64,000 nt of DNA, from contig NZ_KI421511.1 of the NCBI RefSeq assembly GCF_000473265.1, positions 6,713,909 through 6,777,908 on the forward strand, given 5' to 3'. The translations under genes were made by a program, and so were the position numbers. Every line of letters starts with the position of its first letter. Position 1 is the stretch's first letter. Shown piece after piece: positions 1-9,543 of this stretch. Source of the stretch: Amycolatopsis thermoflava N1165 (GTDB lineage: Bacteria; Actinomycetota; Actinomycetes; Mycobacteriales; Pseudonocardiaceae). The notes beneath the pieces were generated by a model. The model made no database searches and had not been told where the DNA came from. It saw only the letters and a list, made by a program, of their open reading frames with translations.

Positions 1-1092
1 CGGATCCCGTTCCTGACGTTCATGGTCGCGTTCGCGGTGATGTGCTCGGGCATCACGTCCGCGTCCTCGGCCGCGATCGCGTTCGCCGACACCTACCTGA
101 AGGAGTTCGTCGACCTCCCGGGCTGGCTGATCGCGCCGCTGTTCATCGTCGGCCTGGCTGCCATCAACTTCCGCGGCGTGAGCGAGTCGGTGAAGACCAA
201 CGTGGTGCTCACCTGCATCGAGCTGTCCGGTCTGCTGATCATCATCGGCGTCGGGGTGTGGGCGGTGCTCAACGGCTCCGGTGACGCCGGCCGCCTGGTC
301 GAGATCGACACCGCCGACCAGACCGCGCTCGTCGCCATCACCTCGGCGACCTCGCTGGCGTTCTTCGCGATGGTCGGGTTCGAGGACTCGGTCAACATGG
401 CCGAGGAGTGCCGCGACCCGGTGCGCATCTTCCCGAAGGCGATGCTGTGGGGCATGGTCGTCGCGGCCACCATCTACGTGCTGGTGTCGCTGACCTCCTC
501 CCTGCTGGTGCCGGCCGACGAGCTGGCCGCCGCGAAGAGCAACGCCCTGCTGAAGGTGCTCGACGTCGGCGCGCCCGGCTTCCCGCGCGAGGTGTTCTCC
601 GCGATCGGCCTGTTCGCGGTCATCAACTCGGCCCTGATCAACATGCTGATGGCCAGCCGCCTGCTCTACGGCATGTCGAACGAGCGGATCATCCCGAAGC
701 TGCTCGGCAGGGTGCACCCGCTGCGCCGCACGCCGTGGGTGTCGATCGTGTTCACCAGCCTCATCGCGATCGTGCTGGTGTCCACGGTGGACATCAGCGT
801 GCTCGGCGGGACGACGGCGCTGTTGCTGCTGGTGGTGTTCGCCATCGTCAACGTCGCGGTGCTGGTGCTGCGCCGGGAGAAGGTGGACCACCCGCACTTC
901 CGCGCGCCGACGATCATCCCGGCGCTGGCCGCGGTGTTCTGCCTGTACCTGGTGAGCCCGCTGTCCGGCCGCCCGGCGCGGGACTACACGATCGCGGCGA
1001 TCCTGCTCGGCGTCGGCATCCTGTTGTGGCTGGTCAACTGGTTCGCGATGCGTGCTTCAGGAACCAGGGATCGTGCGCCGACAGCACCGTGA
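1..1092 (+). CDS. APC-superfamily amino acid permease (5' end outside window)
   Basis: Cytoplasmic-membrane transporter, probably for amino acids or amines, of the amino acid-polyamine-organocation (APC) superfamily. The frame is open from base 1, so the N-terminal helices lie outside the window and about 363 residues remain. They are dominated by hydrophobic helices, and the motif GFEDSVNMAEE followed by DPVRIFPKA (about codons 126-145) is the conserved cytoplasmic loop of APC permeases. The C-terminus overlaps tail-to-tail by 59 bp with the metallo-hydrolase gene on the other strand, so its last codons (RASGTRDRAPTAP) may be a poorly conserved tail. The substrate cannot be told from sequence. 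Confidence 0.85.
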   Translation, partial: RIPFLTFMVAFAVMCSGITSASSAAIAFADTYLKEFVDLPGWLIAPLFIVGLAAINFRGVSESVKTNVVLTCIELSGLLIIIGVGVWAVLNGSGDAGRLVEIDTADQTALVAITSATSLAFFAMVGFEDSVNMAEECRDPVRIFPKAMLWGMVVAATIYVLVSLTSSLLVPADELAAAKSNALLKVLDVGAPGFPREVFSAIGLFAVINSALINMLMASRLLYGMSNERIIPKLLGRVHPLRRTPWVSIVFTSLIAIVLVSTVDISVLGGTTALLLLVVFAIVNVAVLVLRREKVDHPHFRAPTIIPALAAVFCLYLVSPLSGRPARDYTIAAILLGVGILLWLVNWFAMRASGTRDRAPTAP

Positions 1093-1864
1093 CCTCGTCG
1101 CCGTGGTCGCGCACCAGCTCGCGCAACCGCCGGTGGTTCTCCCGCCGCGCGCCCGGCACGGTCTCCACCCGGGCCTCGAACCACGCGAGGCCCCGGGTGG
1201 CGTGCGGGCGGAACGGATCGATCTGACCGTGGTGGAAGAACGCGTCACCGGCGTGCAGCAGCCAGCCGTCGCCGGTGTCCACCGCGACCCCGGCGTGCCC
1301 GCGCGTGTGCCCGCCGAGCGGGACCAGCAGGATCTCCGGCGGCAGCCCCTTCAGCTCGCGCACCGCACCGAAGCCGAACCACTCCTCGCCGGTGTCCGGA
1401 TAGCTGCTCCACTGTGGACCGTGCGCGAAGTGGACCTGCTTGTACCGCAGGCGTTCCTTCGCGTCACGCGGTGATTGCAGCGCCCGCAGCTCCTCGGCGT
1501 AGACGTGCACGGTGGCGTGCGGGAAGTCGACCAGCCCGCCGGCGTGGTCGAGGTCGAGGTGCGTCAGCACGATGTGCCGGACGTCCTCGACGTCGTAGCC
1601 GAGCCGCCGGACCTGCTCGGCGGCGGTTTCCGCCACCGACGTCCGCACGCCGACCATGCGCACGAACTTCGCACCCAGCCACTCGTCGGCGCGGTCGACG
1701 GCAGGCGACCCCATGCCGGTCTCGATCAGGACCAGTTCGGCGCCGGTGTCGACGAGCAGGCAGTGGCAGACCAGCTCGGCGCGGTGCAGGAACCCGCCGC
1801 GGCCGTCGATCAGACGCCCGCCGAGCGGGCGCATGGTGCCGCAGTTGAGGTGGTGGACCTTCAT
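1034..1864 (-). CDS. MBL-fold metallo-hydrolase, N-acyl homoserine lactonase-like
   Basis: Cytosolic metallo-beta-lactamase-fold hydrolase of 276 residues, the usual size of the lactonase (AiiA/AttM-like) branch. The metal motif reads THLDLDHAGG (residues 101-110), giving H102, D106 and H107, with D104 where the second His of HxHxDH usually stands. Further ligand segments are GHTRGHAGV, HAGDAF and the C-terminal SAHDPWF. The start ATG overlaps the stop of the TetR gene upstream by 4 bases (ATGA), so the two are translationally coupled and probably co-regulated. The physiological ester or lactone substrate is unknown; quorum quenching is only a family association. Confidence 0.85.
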   Translation of the reverse strand: MKVHHLNCGTMRPLGGRLIDGRGGFLHRAELVCHCLLVDTGAELVLIETGMGSPAVDRADEWLGAKFVRMVGVRTSVAETAAEQVRRLGYDVEDVRHIVLTHLDLDHAGGLVDFPHATVHVYAEELRALQSPRDAKERLRYKQVHFAHGPQWSSYPDTGEEWFGFGAVRELKGLPPEILLVPLGGHTRGHAGVAVDTGDGWLLHAGDAFFHHGQIDPFRPHATRGLAWFEARVETVPGARRENHRRLRELVRDHGDEVTVLSAHDPWFLKHASRTS

Positions 1865-2436
1865 GACAGCTCCCGTTCGAAGGTGGCGCGCAGGTGCTCG
1901 CCGACGGCGTGCAGCGGCGCGAGGTCGTGCTGGGTCTTGGCCAGGAGCAGGGCGCCCTCGATGGCGCTCAGCGCGATGGTCGCCAGCGTCGCCGCCTTCT
2001 CGGCCGCGATGCCCTGTCCGGTGAGGTACTCGGTGATGACGGCGTGCCAGGACGTGTACCCGTCCGTGCACGCCTGCCGGATCGGTTCGCTGTCGCCTGC
2101 GTCGAGTGCGACTGTCGCGATCGGACAGCCGGACCGGTAGCCGGTGTCGACCAGGTTGCGGCCCAGCGCGTCGATCACCCGCGTGATGGCCGTTGCGGCG
2201 TCCGGCGCGGAGTCGAGCGTCGAGCGCAGCAGGGCCGCCATGTTCTCGCTGGAGAACGCGACCGCCTCGGCGGCCAGCTGCTCCTTGCCGCCGGGGAAGT
2301 GGAAGTAGAGCGAACCCTTCGGCGCACCTCCGGCGCTGACCAGCTGGTTCAGCCCGGTGGCGTGGTAGCCCTGCGTGTGGAACAGCTCCGCGGCCGAGGC
2401 GACCATGCGGTTGCGGGTGTCGGTTCTCCGGACCAT
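1861..2436 (-). CDS. TetR/AcrR regulator, LmrA/YxaF-like
   Basis: One-component transcriptional repressor of 191 residues. The N-terminal helix-turn-helix contains ASAAELFHTQGYHATGLNQL and PKGSLYFHFPGGKEQLA; the C-terminal half has SGCPIATVALDAGDSE, which matches the GCP-AxVAL segment of the LmrA/YxaF C-terminal ligand domain. An upstream extension of the frame exists, but the ATG at 2436 starts right before the conserved domain. It is coupled to the metallo-hydrolase by an ATGA overlap and divergent from the epimerase gene. A TAGACCGGTC site lies 28-37 bases upstream of its start, so autoregulation and control of the divergent gene are likely (inference). Confidence 0.88.
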   Translation of the reverse strand: MVRRTDTRNRMVASAAELFHTQGYHATGLNQLVSAGGAPKGSLYFHFPGGKEQLAAEAVAFSSENMAALLRSTLDSAPDAATAITRVIDALGRNLVDTGYRSGCPIATVALDAGDSEPIRQACTDGYTSWHAVITEYLTGQGIAAEKAATLATIALSAIEGALLLAKTQHDLAPLHAVGEHLRATFERELS

Positions 2437-2463
2437 GTCGATCACCGTAACGCAAACTATGAC

Positions 2464-2473
2464 GACCGGTCTA
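2464..2473 (-). promoter_or_regulatory. Candidate operator for the LmrA-like TetR
   Basis: The 8-bp palindrome GACCGGTC (2464-2471) reads TAGACCGGTC on the minus strand. It resembles the TAGACC-GTC core bound by Bacillus LmrA/YxaF, and it sits in the 67-bp space between the divergent TetR and epimerase genes. The link is by resemblance and position only. Confidence 0.5.
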
Positions 2474-2503
2474 GTTAGTTCTTCGGGCGCTATGTTCGTC
2501 GGC

Positions 2504-3412
2504 ATGGCCAACCCCACGGGACAGCAGTTCGAGATCACCCGCGGCAACGCGCGCGCCGTCGTCACCGAGATCGGTGCGGGCCTGCGGGCGTTCGAGATCA
2601 GCGGCGTGCCCTACCTGGAGACCTTCGCCGAGGACGAGCACCCCCCGAAGGGCGCCGGGCAGATCCTGCTGCCGTGGCCCAACCGGACCAAGGCCGCGCG
2701 GTGGACCTACCAGGGCGAGGAGCAGCAGCTGGAGGTCACCGAGGAGGCCCGCGGCAACGCCATCCACGGCCTGACCCGGCACCGCGAGTGGACGCTCGTC
2801 GAGCACGCCGAATCGTCGATCACGTTCGAGATCGAGGTCGGGAAGCAGCCGGGCTGGCCGGTGCCGCTGCAGGCGCGGATCACCTACGACCTGGCGCCGC
2901 GGGAGCTGACCGTCACCCACGAGATCCGCAACGAGGGCGGATCCGCCATCGGGGTCGGCGTGGGCGCGCACCCGTACTTCCGCATCGGCGACGTGCCGAC
3001 CGACGAGCTGACGCTGACCCTGCCGGCGACCCGGGTGCGGCCCTATGTGGGTGACCAGCAGCTGCCCTACGGCGACGAGCAGGACACCGCGGGCACCGAG
3101 TACGACTTCCGCGCGGGCCGGGTGCTCGCCGAGGTCGACCTGGACACGGCGTTCGGCGGTCTCGTCGCTGCCGAGGACGGCCGGTTCCACCACGTCCTGT
3201 CCCACGGCGAACGCAGCGTCGACGTGTGGGCCGGGCCGGACTTCGGCTGGGTGCAGGTGTTCACGCCCACCGACCTGGTCGGCCGCGGCCGCGCCGTTGC
3301 GATCGAGCCGATGACGTGCCCGGCCGACGCGCTGAACTCGGGCACCGATCTGATCGAGCTGGAGCCGGGCGGCTCGTGGACCGGCAGCTGGGGCATCCGC
3401 GTCCATGGCTGA
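2504..3412 (+). CDS. Aldose 1-epimerase family protein
   Basis: Cytosolic sugar mutarotase-like enzyme of 302 residues, interconverting alpha and beta anomers of a hexose. Conserved points visible are NAIHGLTRHREW (first active-site His), GVGAHPYFRIG (second His) and AIEPMTCPADALNSG, whose Glu is the catalytic base in galactose mutarotases. The ATG at 2504 (MANPTGQQ) is preferred; MFVG a few codons upstream is an alternative and neither has a strong Shine-Dalgarno sequence. The stop overlaps the following acetyltransferase by 8 bases, so the two form an operon. The exact sugar is not deducible. Confidence 0.85.
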   Translation: MANPTGQQFEITRGNARAVVTEIGAGLRAFEISGVPYLETFAEDEHPPKGAGQILLPWPNRTKAARWTYQGEEQQLEVTEEARGNAIHGLTRHREWTLVEHAESSITFEIEVGKQPGWPVPLQARITYDLAPRELTVTHEIRNEGGSAIGVGVGAHPYFRIGDVPTDELTLTLPATRVRPYVGDQQLPYGDEQDTAGTEYDFRAGRVLAEVDLDTAFGGLVAAEDGRFHHVLSHGERSVDVWAGPDFGWVQVFTPTDLVGRGRAVAIEPMTCPADALNSGTDLIELEPGGSWTGSWGIRVHG

Positions 3413-3869
3413 CCCCGTCCGGCTCGGCGCGGCGGACGCGGGCGAGCTGCTCACCCTGCAGCGCGCCGCGTTCCTCACCGAGGCGCGGGCCCACCGCGAC
3501 TTCGACCTGCCGCCGCTGCGCGAGACCCTCGACGAGCTGCGCGCCGTGTTGTCCGATCCCGACGTGGTCACGTGGGGCGTCCGCGAGTCGGGGCGGTTGG
3601 TCGCGAGTGTCCGGATCCGTTTCCGGGGTGAGGTGGGCGAGGTCGGACGGCTGGTGGTCGCGCCTGATCGTCAGGGCGCGGGACTCGGCTCGGCGCTGAT
3701 GAAGGCCGCGGAGGACCGGCTGCCGCCGGAGGTGCGGGTGCTGCGGCTGTTCACCGGCGAGCTCAGCGGAGGCCCGCTGCGCCTGTACGCGCGGCTGGGA
3801 TACGTCGAAACCGGACGAACCCCCGAGGCGCACTACCACCTCGTGCACCTGGCGAAGCGGTTCCGTTAG
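3405..3869 (+). CDS. GNAT-family N-acetyltransferase
   Basis: Acetyl-CoA-dependent N-acetyltransferase of 154 residues, a typical single GNAT domain. The acetyl-CoA pyrophosphate loop is seen as RLVVAPDRQGAGLGSALMKAAE (about residues 85-106), followed by the C-terminal LYARLGYVETGR strand-turn typical of the fold. It begins 8 bases inside the epimerase gene and is followed 11 bases later by the amidohydrolase, so it belongs to a compact three-gene group. The acetyl acceptor is unknown. Confidence 0.85.
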   Translation: MADPVRLGAADAGELLTLQRAAFLTEARAHRDFDLPPLRETLDELRAVLSDPDVVTWGVRESGRLVASVRIRFRGEVGEVGRLVVAPDRQGAGLGSALMKAAEDRLPPEVRVLRLFTGELSGGPLRLYARLGYVETGRTPEAHYHLVHLAKRFR

Positions 3870-3880
3870 CGTGGCTCACC

Positions 3881-5092
3881 ATGGTGAAGGCGATTGTTGG
3901 CGGATACGTGGTGCCGGTCGAGGGTGACCCGATCGACGGCGGCACGGTTCTGGTCGAAAACGGCAGGATCACCGCGGTCGGCACGGCCGCGGAGGTCGAC
4001 GTTCCGGAGGACGCGGAGCTGGTGGACGCCTCGGGCACCTGGGTGCTGCCCGGGTTCGTCGACGCCCACACCCACCTCGGCGTGCACGAGGAGGGCGAGG
4101 GCTGGGCCGGCAACGACACGAACGAGATGACCGACCCGAACGGCGCCCGCTTCCGCGCGATCGACGGCATCGACCCGTTCGAGATCGGCTTCGACGACGC
4201 CCTCTCCGGCGGGGTCACCAGCGTGGTGATCAAACCCGGCTCCGGCAACCCGATCGGCGGGCAGACCGTCGCGGTGAAGACGTGGGGCCGCACCGCGCTC
4301 GACATGGTCTTCGACGAGGCGGTCAGCGTGAAGAGCGCGCTGGGCGAGAACCCGAAGCGCGTGTACGGCGACAAGCAGCAGACGCCGTCGACCAGGCTCG
4401 GTGTCGCGGCGATCATCCGCGAGGCGTTCACGAAGGCCCGCAACTACGCCGCCCAGCGCGACCACGCCCGGGCCGAGGGCAAGCCGTTCGACGTCGACCT
4501 GACGCTGGAGACCCTGGCGAAGGTCCTCGACGGCGAGCTGTACTGGGACCAGCACACCCACCGCGCCGACGACATCGTGACCGCGATCCGGCTCGCCGAG
4601 GAGTTCGGCTACAAGCTGGTCGTCAACCACGGCACCGAGGGGCACCTGATCGCGGATGTGCTGGCGGAGAAGGACGTCCCGGTGATCCTCGGGCCGCTGT
4701 TCACCACGCGGTCGAAGGTCGAGCTGCGGAACCGGACGCTGCGGTCGGCCGGCATCCTGGCGCGGGCCGGGGTGAAGATCGCGATCACCACGGACCACCC
4801 GGTGGTGCCGATCAACTTCCTCGTCTACCAGGCCGCGCTCGCCGTGAAGGACGGGCTGGACCCGGAGACCGCGCTGCGGGCGCTGACGGTCAACCCGGCG
4901 GCGATGCTGTCGCTGGACGACCGGATCGGTTCGCTGAAGCCGGGCCTGGACGCCGACATCGTGCTGTGGTCGGGCGACCCGCTGGACGTGATGAACCGCG
5001 CCATGCGGGTCTTCGTGCGCGGCCAGGAGGTCTACCGCTTCGACGACACCAGCGGCGAGGGCGTCGTGACGCCCCGCCGCTACGCCGAGTAG
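3881..5092 (+). CDS. Amidohydrolase (imidazolonepropionase-like)
   Basis: Metal-dependent cyclic amidohydrolase of 403 residues. It has the N-terminal beta-sandwich strand (MVKAIVGGYVVPVEG), the metal-binding DAHTHLG (about residues 61-67), DQHTHRADDI, VNHGTEGH and the ITTDHPVVPINF segment with the catalytic Asp, then the C-terminal GSLKPGLDADIVLWSGDPLD return strand. This layout is that of the imidazolonepropionase/dipeptidase-like branch of the amidohydrolase superfamily. It starts 11 bases after the acetyltransferase. A strong hairpin follows the stop. Substrate unknown; a general peptide or lactam hydrolase is as likely as a histidine-catabolic role, since no hut genes are nearby. Confidence 0.85.
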   Translation: MVKAIVGGYVVPVEGDPIDGGTVLVENGRITAVGTAAEVDVPEDAELVDASGTWVLPGFVDAHTHLGVHEEGEGWAGNDTNEMTDPNGARFRAIDGIDPFEIGFDDALSGGVTSVVIKPGSGNPIGGQTVAVKTWGRTALDMVFDEAVSVKSALGENPKRVYGDKQQTPSTRLGVAAIIREAFTKARNYAAQRDHARAEGKPFDVDLTLETLAKVLDGELYWDQHTHRADDIVTAIRLAEEFGYKLVVNHGTEGHLIADVLAEKDVPVILGPLFTTRSKVELRNRTLRSAGILARAGVKIAITTDHPVVPINFLVYQAALAVKDGLDPETALRALTVNPAAMLSLDDRIGSLKPGLDADIVLWSGDPLDVMNRAMRVFVRGQEVYRFDDTSGEGVVTPRRYAE

Positions 5093-5108
5093 GTCCCGCG
5101 CCCGCGAG

Positions 5109-5142
5109 CGCAGAACTCGCGCCCGACCGCGCGAGTTCTGCG
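5109..5142. terminator. Bidirectional hairpin terminator
   Basis: Perfect 14-bp inverted repeat (5109-5122 and 5129-5142) around a 6-base loop. It lies between the converging amidohydrolase and acyl-CoA dehydrogenase genes, 17 and 20 bases from their stops. There is no U-run, as is common in actinomycetes. Confidence 0.8.
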
Positions 5143-5162
5143 TTCCGGGGTGCTGCGACGGC

Positions 5163-6299
5163 TCAGGCGCGCTTCAGGTGGCGCGCGATCACCATGCGCT
5201 GGATCTGGTTGGTGCCCTCGAAGATCTGCGGCACCTTCGCCTCGCGCATGTAGCGCTCCACCGGGAAGTCGCGCGTGTACCCGGCGCCGCCGAGGACCTG
5301 GACGGCGTCGGTGGTCACCTTCATCGCCGCGTCGGTCGCGATCAGCTTCGCGACCGACGCCTGACGGCCGAACGGCATCCCGCGGTCGCGCCGCCGCGCG
5401 GCGTCCAGGTACGTCGCGCGGGCCGAGTCGACCGCGGCGGCCATGTCGGCGAGCAGGAACTCCAAGCCCTGGAAGTCGATGATCGGCTTGCCGAACTGCG
5501 TGCGCCCCTTCGCGTACGCGACGGCCTCGTCGAGGGCGGCCTGCGCCAGACCCACCGCGCAGGCCGCGATCCCGAGTCGCCCGGAGTCCAATGAGGACAG
5601 TGCGATGCGCATCCCGGCGCCTGCCGGGCCGATCAGCCGGTCGGCGTCCACCCGCGCGTCGGCGAAGATCATCTGCGCGGTGGTGGACCCGGTGAGCCCC
5701 ATCTTCCGCTCCGGCGGCGCCGCGGACAGGCCCGGCGTGCGGCCGTCCACCAGCAGGCACGAGATCTCGGACTCGCCGGTGCGCACCATCGTCGTGTAGA
5801 AGTCAGCCTCGCCGCCGTGCGTGATCCACGCCTTCGTGCCGTTGACGACGTACTGGTCACCGTCCAGCCGCGCCCGCGTCGACAGCGCCGCCGCGTCGGA
5901 CCCGGCGTGCGACTCCGACAGCGCGTACGCGCCCAGCAGCTGCCCCTCGAGCATGTCCGGCAGCCACCGGTCGCGCTGCTCGTCCGTGCCGTAGTGGGCC
6001 AGCGCGTAGCAGGACATGGTGTGCACCGAGAGCCCGACGCCGACCGACATCCACGCGGCCGCGATCTCCTCCAGCACCTGCAGGTACACCTCGTACGGCA
6101 CCTCGCCGCCGCCCCAGCGCTCGGAGTACGGCAGCCCGAGCAGGCCCGACTTGCCGAGCAGCCGGAACTGCTCGCGCGGGAAGCGCTCGGCCTCCTCGTA
6201 CTCGGCGGCGAGCGGCTTGAGCTCGTCGCGGGCCAGTTCCGTCGCCAGCGCGAGCAGGTCCTCGTACTCGCGGCCGGGGAGCAGGCGGTCGACCGGCAT
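5163..6299 (-). CDS. Acyl-CoA dehydrogenase
   Basis: FAD-dependent acyl-CoA dehydrogenase for the first step of fatty or branched acyl-CoA beta-oxidation. Visible blocks are YALSESHAGSDAAAL (FAD/substrate loop), the middle beta-domain, RTQFGKPIIDFQ, QVLGGAGYTRDFPVERYMR and FEGTNQIQRMVIARHL, whose Glu is the usual catalytic base position. The ATG at 6299 is chosen because GGAGG (6305-6309) lies 5 bases before it; a GTG at 6323 and ATG at 6302 in the same frame are alternatives. Divergent from a TetR gene with repeats in between, so it is probably that regulator's target. Confidence 0.9.
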   Translation of the reverse strand: MPVDRLLPGREYEDLLALATELARDELKPLAAEYEEAERFPREQFRLLGKSGLLGLPYSERWGGGEVPYEVYLQVLEEIAAAWMSVGVGLSVHTMSCYALAHYGTDEQRDRWLPDMLEGQLLGAYALSESHAGSDAAALSTRARLDGDQYVVNGTKAWITHGGEADFYTTMVRTGESEISCLLVDGRTPGLSAAPPERKMGLTGSTTAQMIFADARVDADRLIGPAGAGMRIALSSLDSGRLGIAACAVGLAQAALDEAVAYAKGRTQFGKPIIDFQGLEFLLADMAAAVDSARATYLDAARRRDRGMPFGRQASVAKLIATDAAMKVTTDAVQVLGGAGYTRDFPVERYMREAKVPQIFEGTNQIQRMVIARHLKRA

Positions 6300-6315
6300 C
6301 ATCGCCTCCGGGGGT

Positions 6316-6353
6316 GTACTCACAGCAGTACTCTGTAATCATCTCCAGTACAG
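6316..6353. promoter_or_regulatory. Candidate TetR operator between acyl-CoA dehydrogenase and TetR
   Basis: The divergent intergenic region holds GTACT-6-AGTAC (6316-6331), a second CAGTAC at 6346-6351, and CTGTA-11-TACAG (6333-6353). These overlapping repeats are placed where a divergent promoter would be. The binding protein is inferred from position only. Confidence 0.45.
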
Positions 6354-6369
6354 CACATACGGTGGTCCG

Positions 6370-6975
6370 ATGACCAGTCGCGAGGCGCTACGACCCCCGG
6401 GTGGCAAGGCGCTGACCGCCCGGCAGCGGGCGCTGCTCGCCGAGCTGGAGGAGTTGTTCCTGGTCGAGGGCTTCGTCCACTTCACGCTCGACGACCTGGC
6501 CGCGAAGACGCACTGCTCGAAGTCGACGCTGTACGCGCTGGCGCCGAGCAAGGAGCAGCTCGCCGTCCGCGTCGTGGCGCACTACTTCAAGGGCGCCGCC
6601 GACCTGCTCGACGAGCGGACCGCCGGCATCGAGGACGCGCGCGAGATCATCGGCGTCTACCTGAGCGGCATCGCCGAGTACCTGAACCGGGCGTCCCCGG
6701 CGTTCATGCGGGACATCAACGACTTCGCCCCGGCCCGCGCGGCCTACGAGCTGAACAGCAGGGCCGCGGCGGCGAAGATCCGGTCGTTCATCGCCAAGGG
6801 CGTCGCGGACGGGGTGTTCCGCGAGGTCCACGCGACGCTCATCGCGGAGATGGCCGCGGTGCTCGTCGAGGCCATCCAGACCGGGGTGGTCGGCTCGCGG
6901 ACCGGGGTGTCGGACGCGGAGGCGTTCACGGCTCTGTCTGAGTTGTTGCTCGGCGGGCTAGCATCTCGCCCGTGA
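6370..6975 (+). CDS. TetR/AcrR family transcriptional regulator
   Basis: TetR-type repressor of 201 residues. The helix-turn-helix is FTLDDLAAKTHCSKSTLYALAPSKEQL (about residues 38-64), preceded by a Gly/Pro-rich N-terminus. The C-terminal ligand domain is not assigned to a ligand class. Divergent from the acyl-CoA dehydrogenase across 70 bases with inverted repeats, and its TGA overlaps the GTG start of the sugar kinase (GTGA). This predicts control of acyl-CoA dehydrogenase, with an acyl-CoA as a reasonable but unproven effector; coupling to a sugar kinase is unexpected and may just be compaction. Confidence 0.88.
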   Translation: MTSREALRPPGGKALTARQRALLAELEELFLVEGFVHFTLDDLAAKTHCSKSTLYALAPSKEQLAVRVVAHYFKGAADLLDERTAGIEDAREIIGVYLSGIAEYLNRASPAFMRDINDFAPARAAYELNSRAAAAKIRSFIAKGVADGVFREVHATLIAEMAAVLVEAIQTGVVGSRTGVSDAEAFTALSELLLGGLASRP

Positions 6976-7892
6976 TCGTGGTGGGTGGCGAGGCGCTGGT
7001 CGACCTGGTGCCGGGTGCCGAGAAGACGAACGACGGCCTGACGTCCCTGGTGCCGCGCCTCGGCGGCGGCCCCTACAACGTGGCCCTCGCGGCCGGGCGG
7101 CTCGGCACGCCGACCGCGTTCCTGTCCCGGATCTCGACCGACCGCTTCGGGCAGGCCCTGCGGGACCGGCTGACAGCCTCGAACGTCGACACATCGATGG
7201 TGCAGGAGGGTCCGGAAAACACGACCCTCGCCGTCGTGGCGCTCGCGCCGAACGGGTCGGCGAGCTACACCTTCTACACCGAGGGCACGGCCGATCGGCT
7301 CGTCGCCGACCCGGGCCCGCTGCCCGGCGACGTCACCGTGCTGTGCCTCGGCACGCTCGGCATGGTCCTGGAGCCCGGCGCCACCAGCTACGAGACGGTG
7401 CTGCGCCGCGAAGCCGCCCGCGGTGTGCTGACCGCGCTGGACCCGAACATCCGGGCCGACCTCATCGCCGACGCCGACGCCTACCGCCGCCGGTTCACCT
7501 CGTGGCTGCCGGACGTGCGCCTGCTGAAGCTGTCCGACGACGACGGCGAGTGGCTGGCCGGCGCCGCCGGGCTGGACGCGGCGATCAAGTCGTGGCTGGA
7601 CGCCGGGGTCGACGCCGTCGTCCTGACCCGCGGCGGCGACGGTCTGGCCGTCCACACCGGATCCGTGACCGTTTCGGTACCGTCCGCGCCCGCGCAGCTG
7701 GTGGACACGATCGGCGCCGGCGACACGGTGCAGGGCGCGCTGCTGTCGTGGCTGCACGATCGGAATGTGGGCACGCTCACGGATCTGGGCGAGTCCGGCT
7801 GGCACGAGGCCTTGACTTTCGCGGCCAAGGCTGCGTCCATCACCGTCTCCCGGAGTGGCGCCGAGCCGCCCACCGCGGCCGAGATGGTGTGA
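6972..7892 (+). CDS. PfkB-family carbohydrate kinase (fructokinase-like)
   Basis: ATP-dependent sugar kinase of 306 residues in the ribokinase/PfkB family. The N-terminal glycine motif appears as RLGGGPYNVALAAGRLG (about residues 30-46) and the C-terminal signature as DTIGAGDTVQGALL (about 245-258), whose last Asp is the catalytic base. The GTG start overlaps the TetR stop by 4 bases. Length and the N-terminal GGEALVDLVP fit fructokinases best, but other ketose or nucleoside substrates cannot be excluded. Confidence 0.85.
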   Translation: MIVVGGEALVDLVPGAEKTNDGLTSLVPRLGGGPYNVALAAGRLGTPTAFLSRISTDRFGQALRDRLTASNVDTSMVQEGPENTTLAVVALAPNGSASYTFYTEGTADRLVADPGPLPGDVTVLCLGTLGMVLEPGATSYETVLRREAARGVLTALDPNIRADLIADADAYRRRFTSWLPDVRLLKLSDDDGEWLAGAAGLDAAIKSWLDAGVDAVVLTRGGDGLAVHTGSVTVSVPSAPAQLVDTIGAGDTVQGALLSWLHDRNVGTLTDLGESGWHEALTFAAKAASITVSRSGAEPPTAAEMV

Positions 7893-7944
7893 ACCTGATC
7901 CCAACGGTTTGCTCTAGGTAACACAATGGCTGCGCGAAGGCCCG

Positions 7945-7976
7945 TTGTTCGACTAGCGTAATGGGAGAATTAATAC
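7945..7976 (+). promoter_or_regulatory. Weak promoter candidate upstream of citrate synthase
   Basis: The 193-bp gap before citrate synthase contains one A/T-rich patch with TTGTTC (7945-7950) and TAATAC (7971-7976), 20 bases apart. The spacing is long for a housekeeping promoter, so this is only a pointer to where the promoter may lie. Confidence 0.2.
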
Positions 7977-8085
7977 CCCAGCGGGGCGGTGTGCGCGGAC
8001 GATTTCCGGTCACGCGCGTTCACGAAGCTGCCTGTGTGACCTGCAGGAGCTGCCGGCCCGTGTGACCGTGAGAGGGACGACCTGC

Positions 8086-9396
<1,311 letters not shown>

Positions 9397-9413
9397 GTCT
9401 GCTGCGTTCCCTG

Positions 9414-9449
9414 ACGGCGCGTCCCTGGCGGGGCGCGCCGTTCTGTTTT
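9414..9449 (+). terminator. Rho-independent terminator of citrate synthase
   Basis: Inverted repeat ACGGCGCG (9414-9421) / CGCGCCGT (9434-9441) with a 12-base loop, followed directly by TCTGTTTT. It begins 18 bases after the citrate synthase stop and is the most classical terminator in the window. Confidence 0.85.
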
Positions 9450-9543
9450 GGTCGGTGGGGCGTTTGCGCGGTTGGTCCGTTGATGCGGGCACCGTTGGCC
9501 ATTTCGTGGGTATGTCTCCCGAGCAACCCCCGAACCGAACACC

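Noticed and set aside
1034-2455. 473-residue frame spanning the metallo-hydrolase and TetR
   Set aside because: Its N-terminal half is an out-of-frame reading of the TetR gene; only the part from 1864 onward has the metallo-hydrolase signatures.
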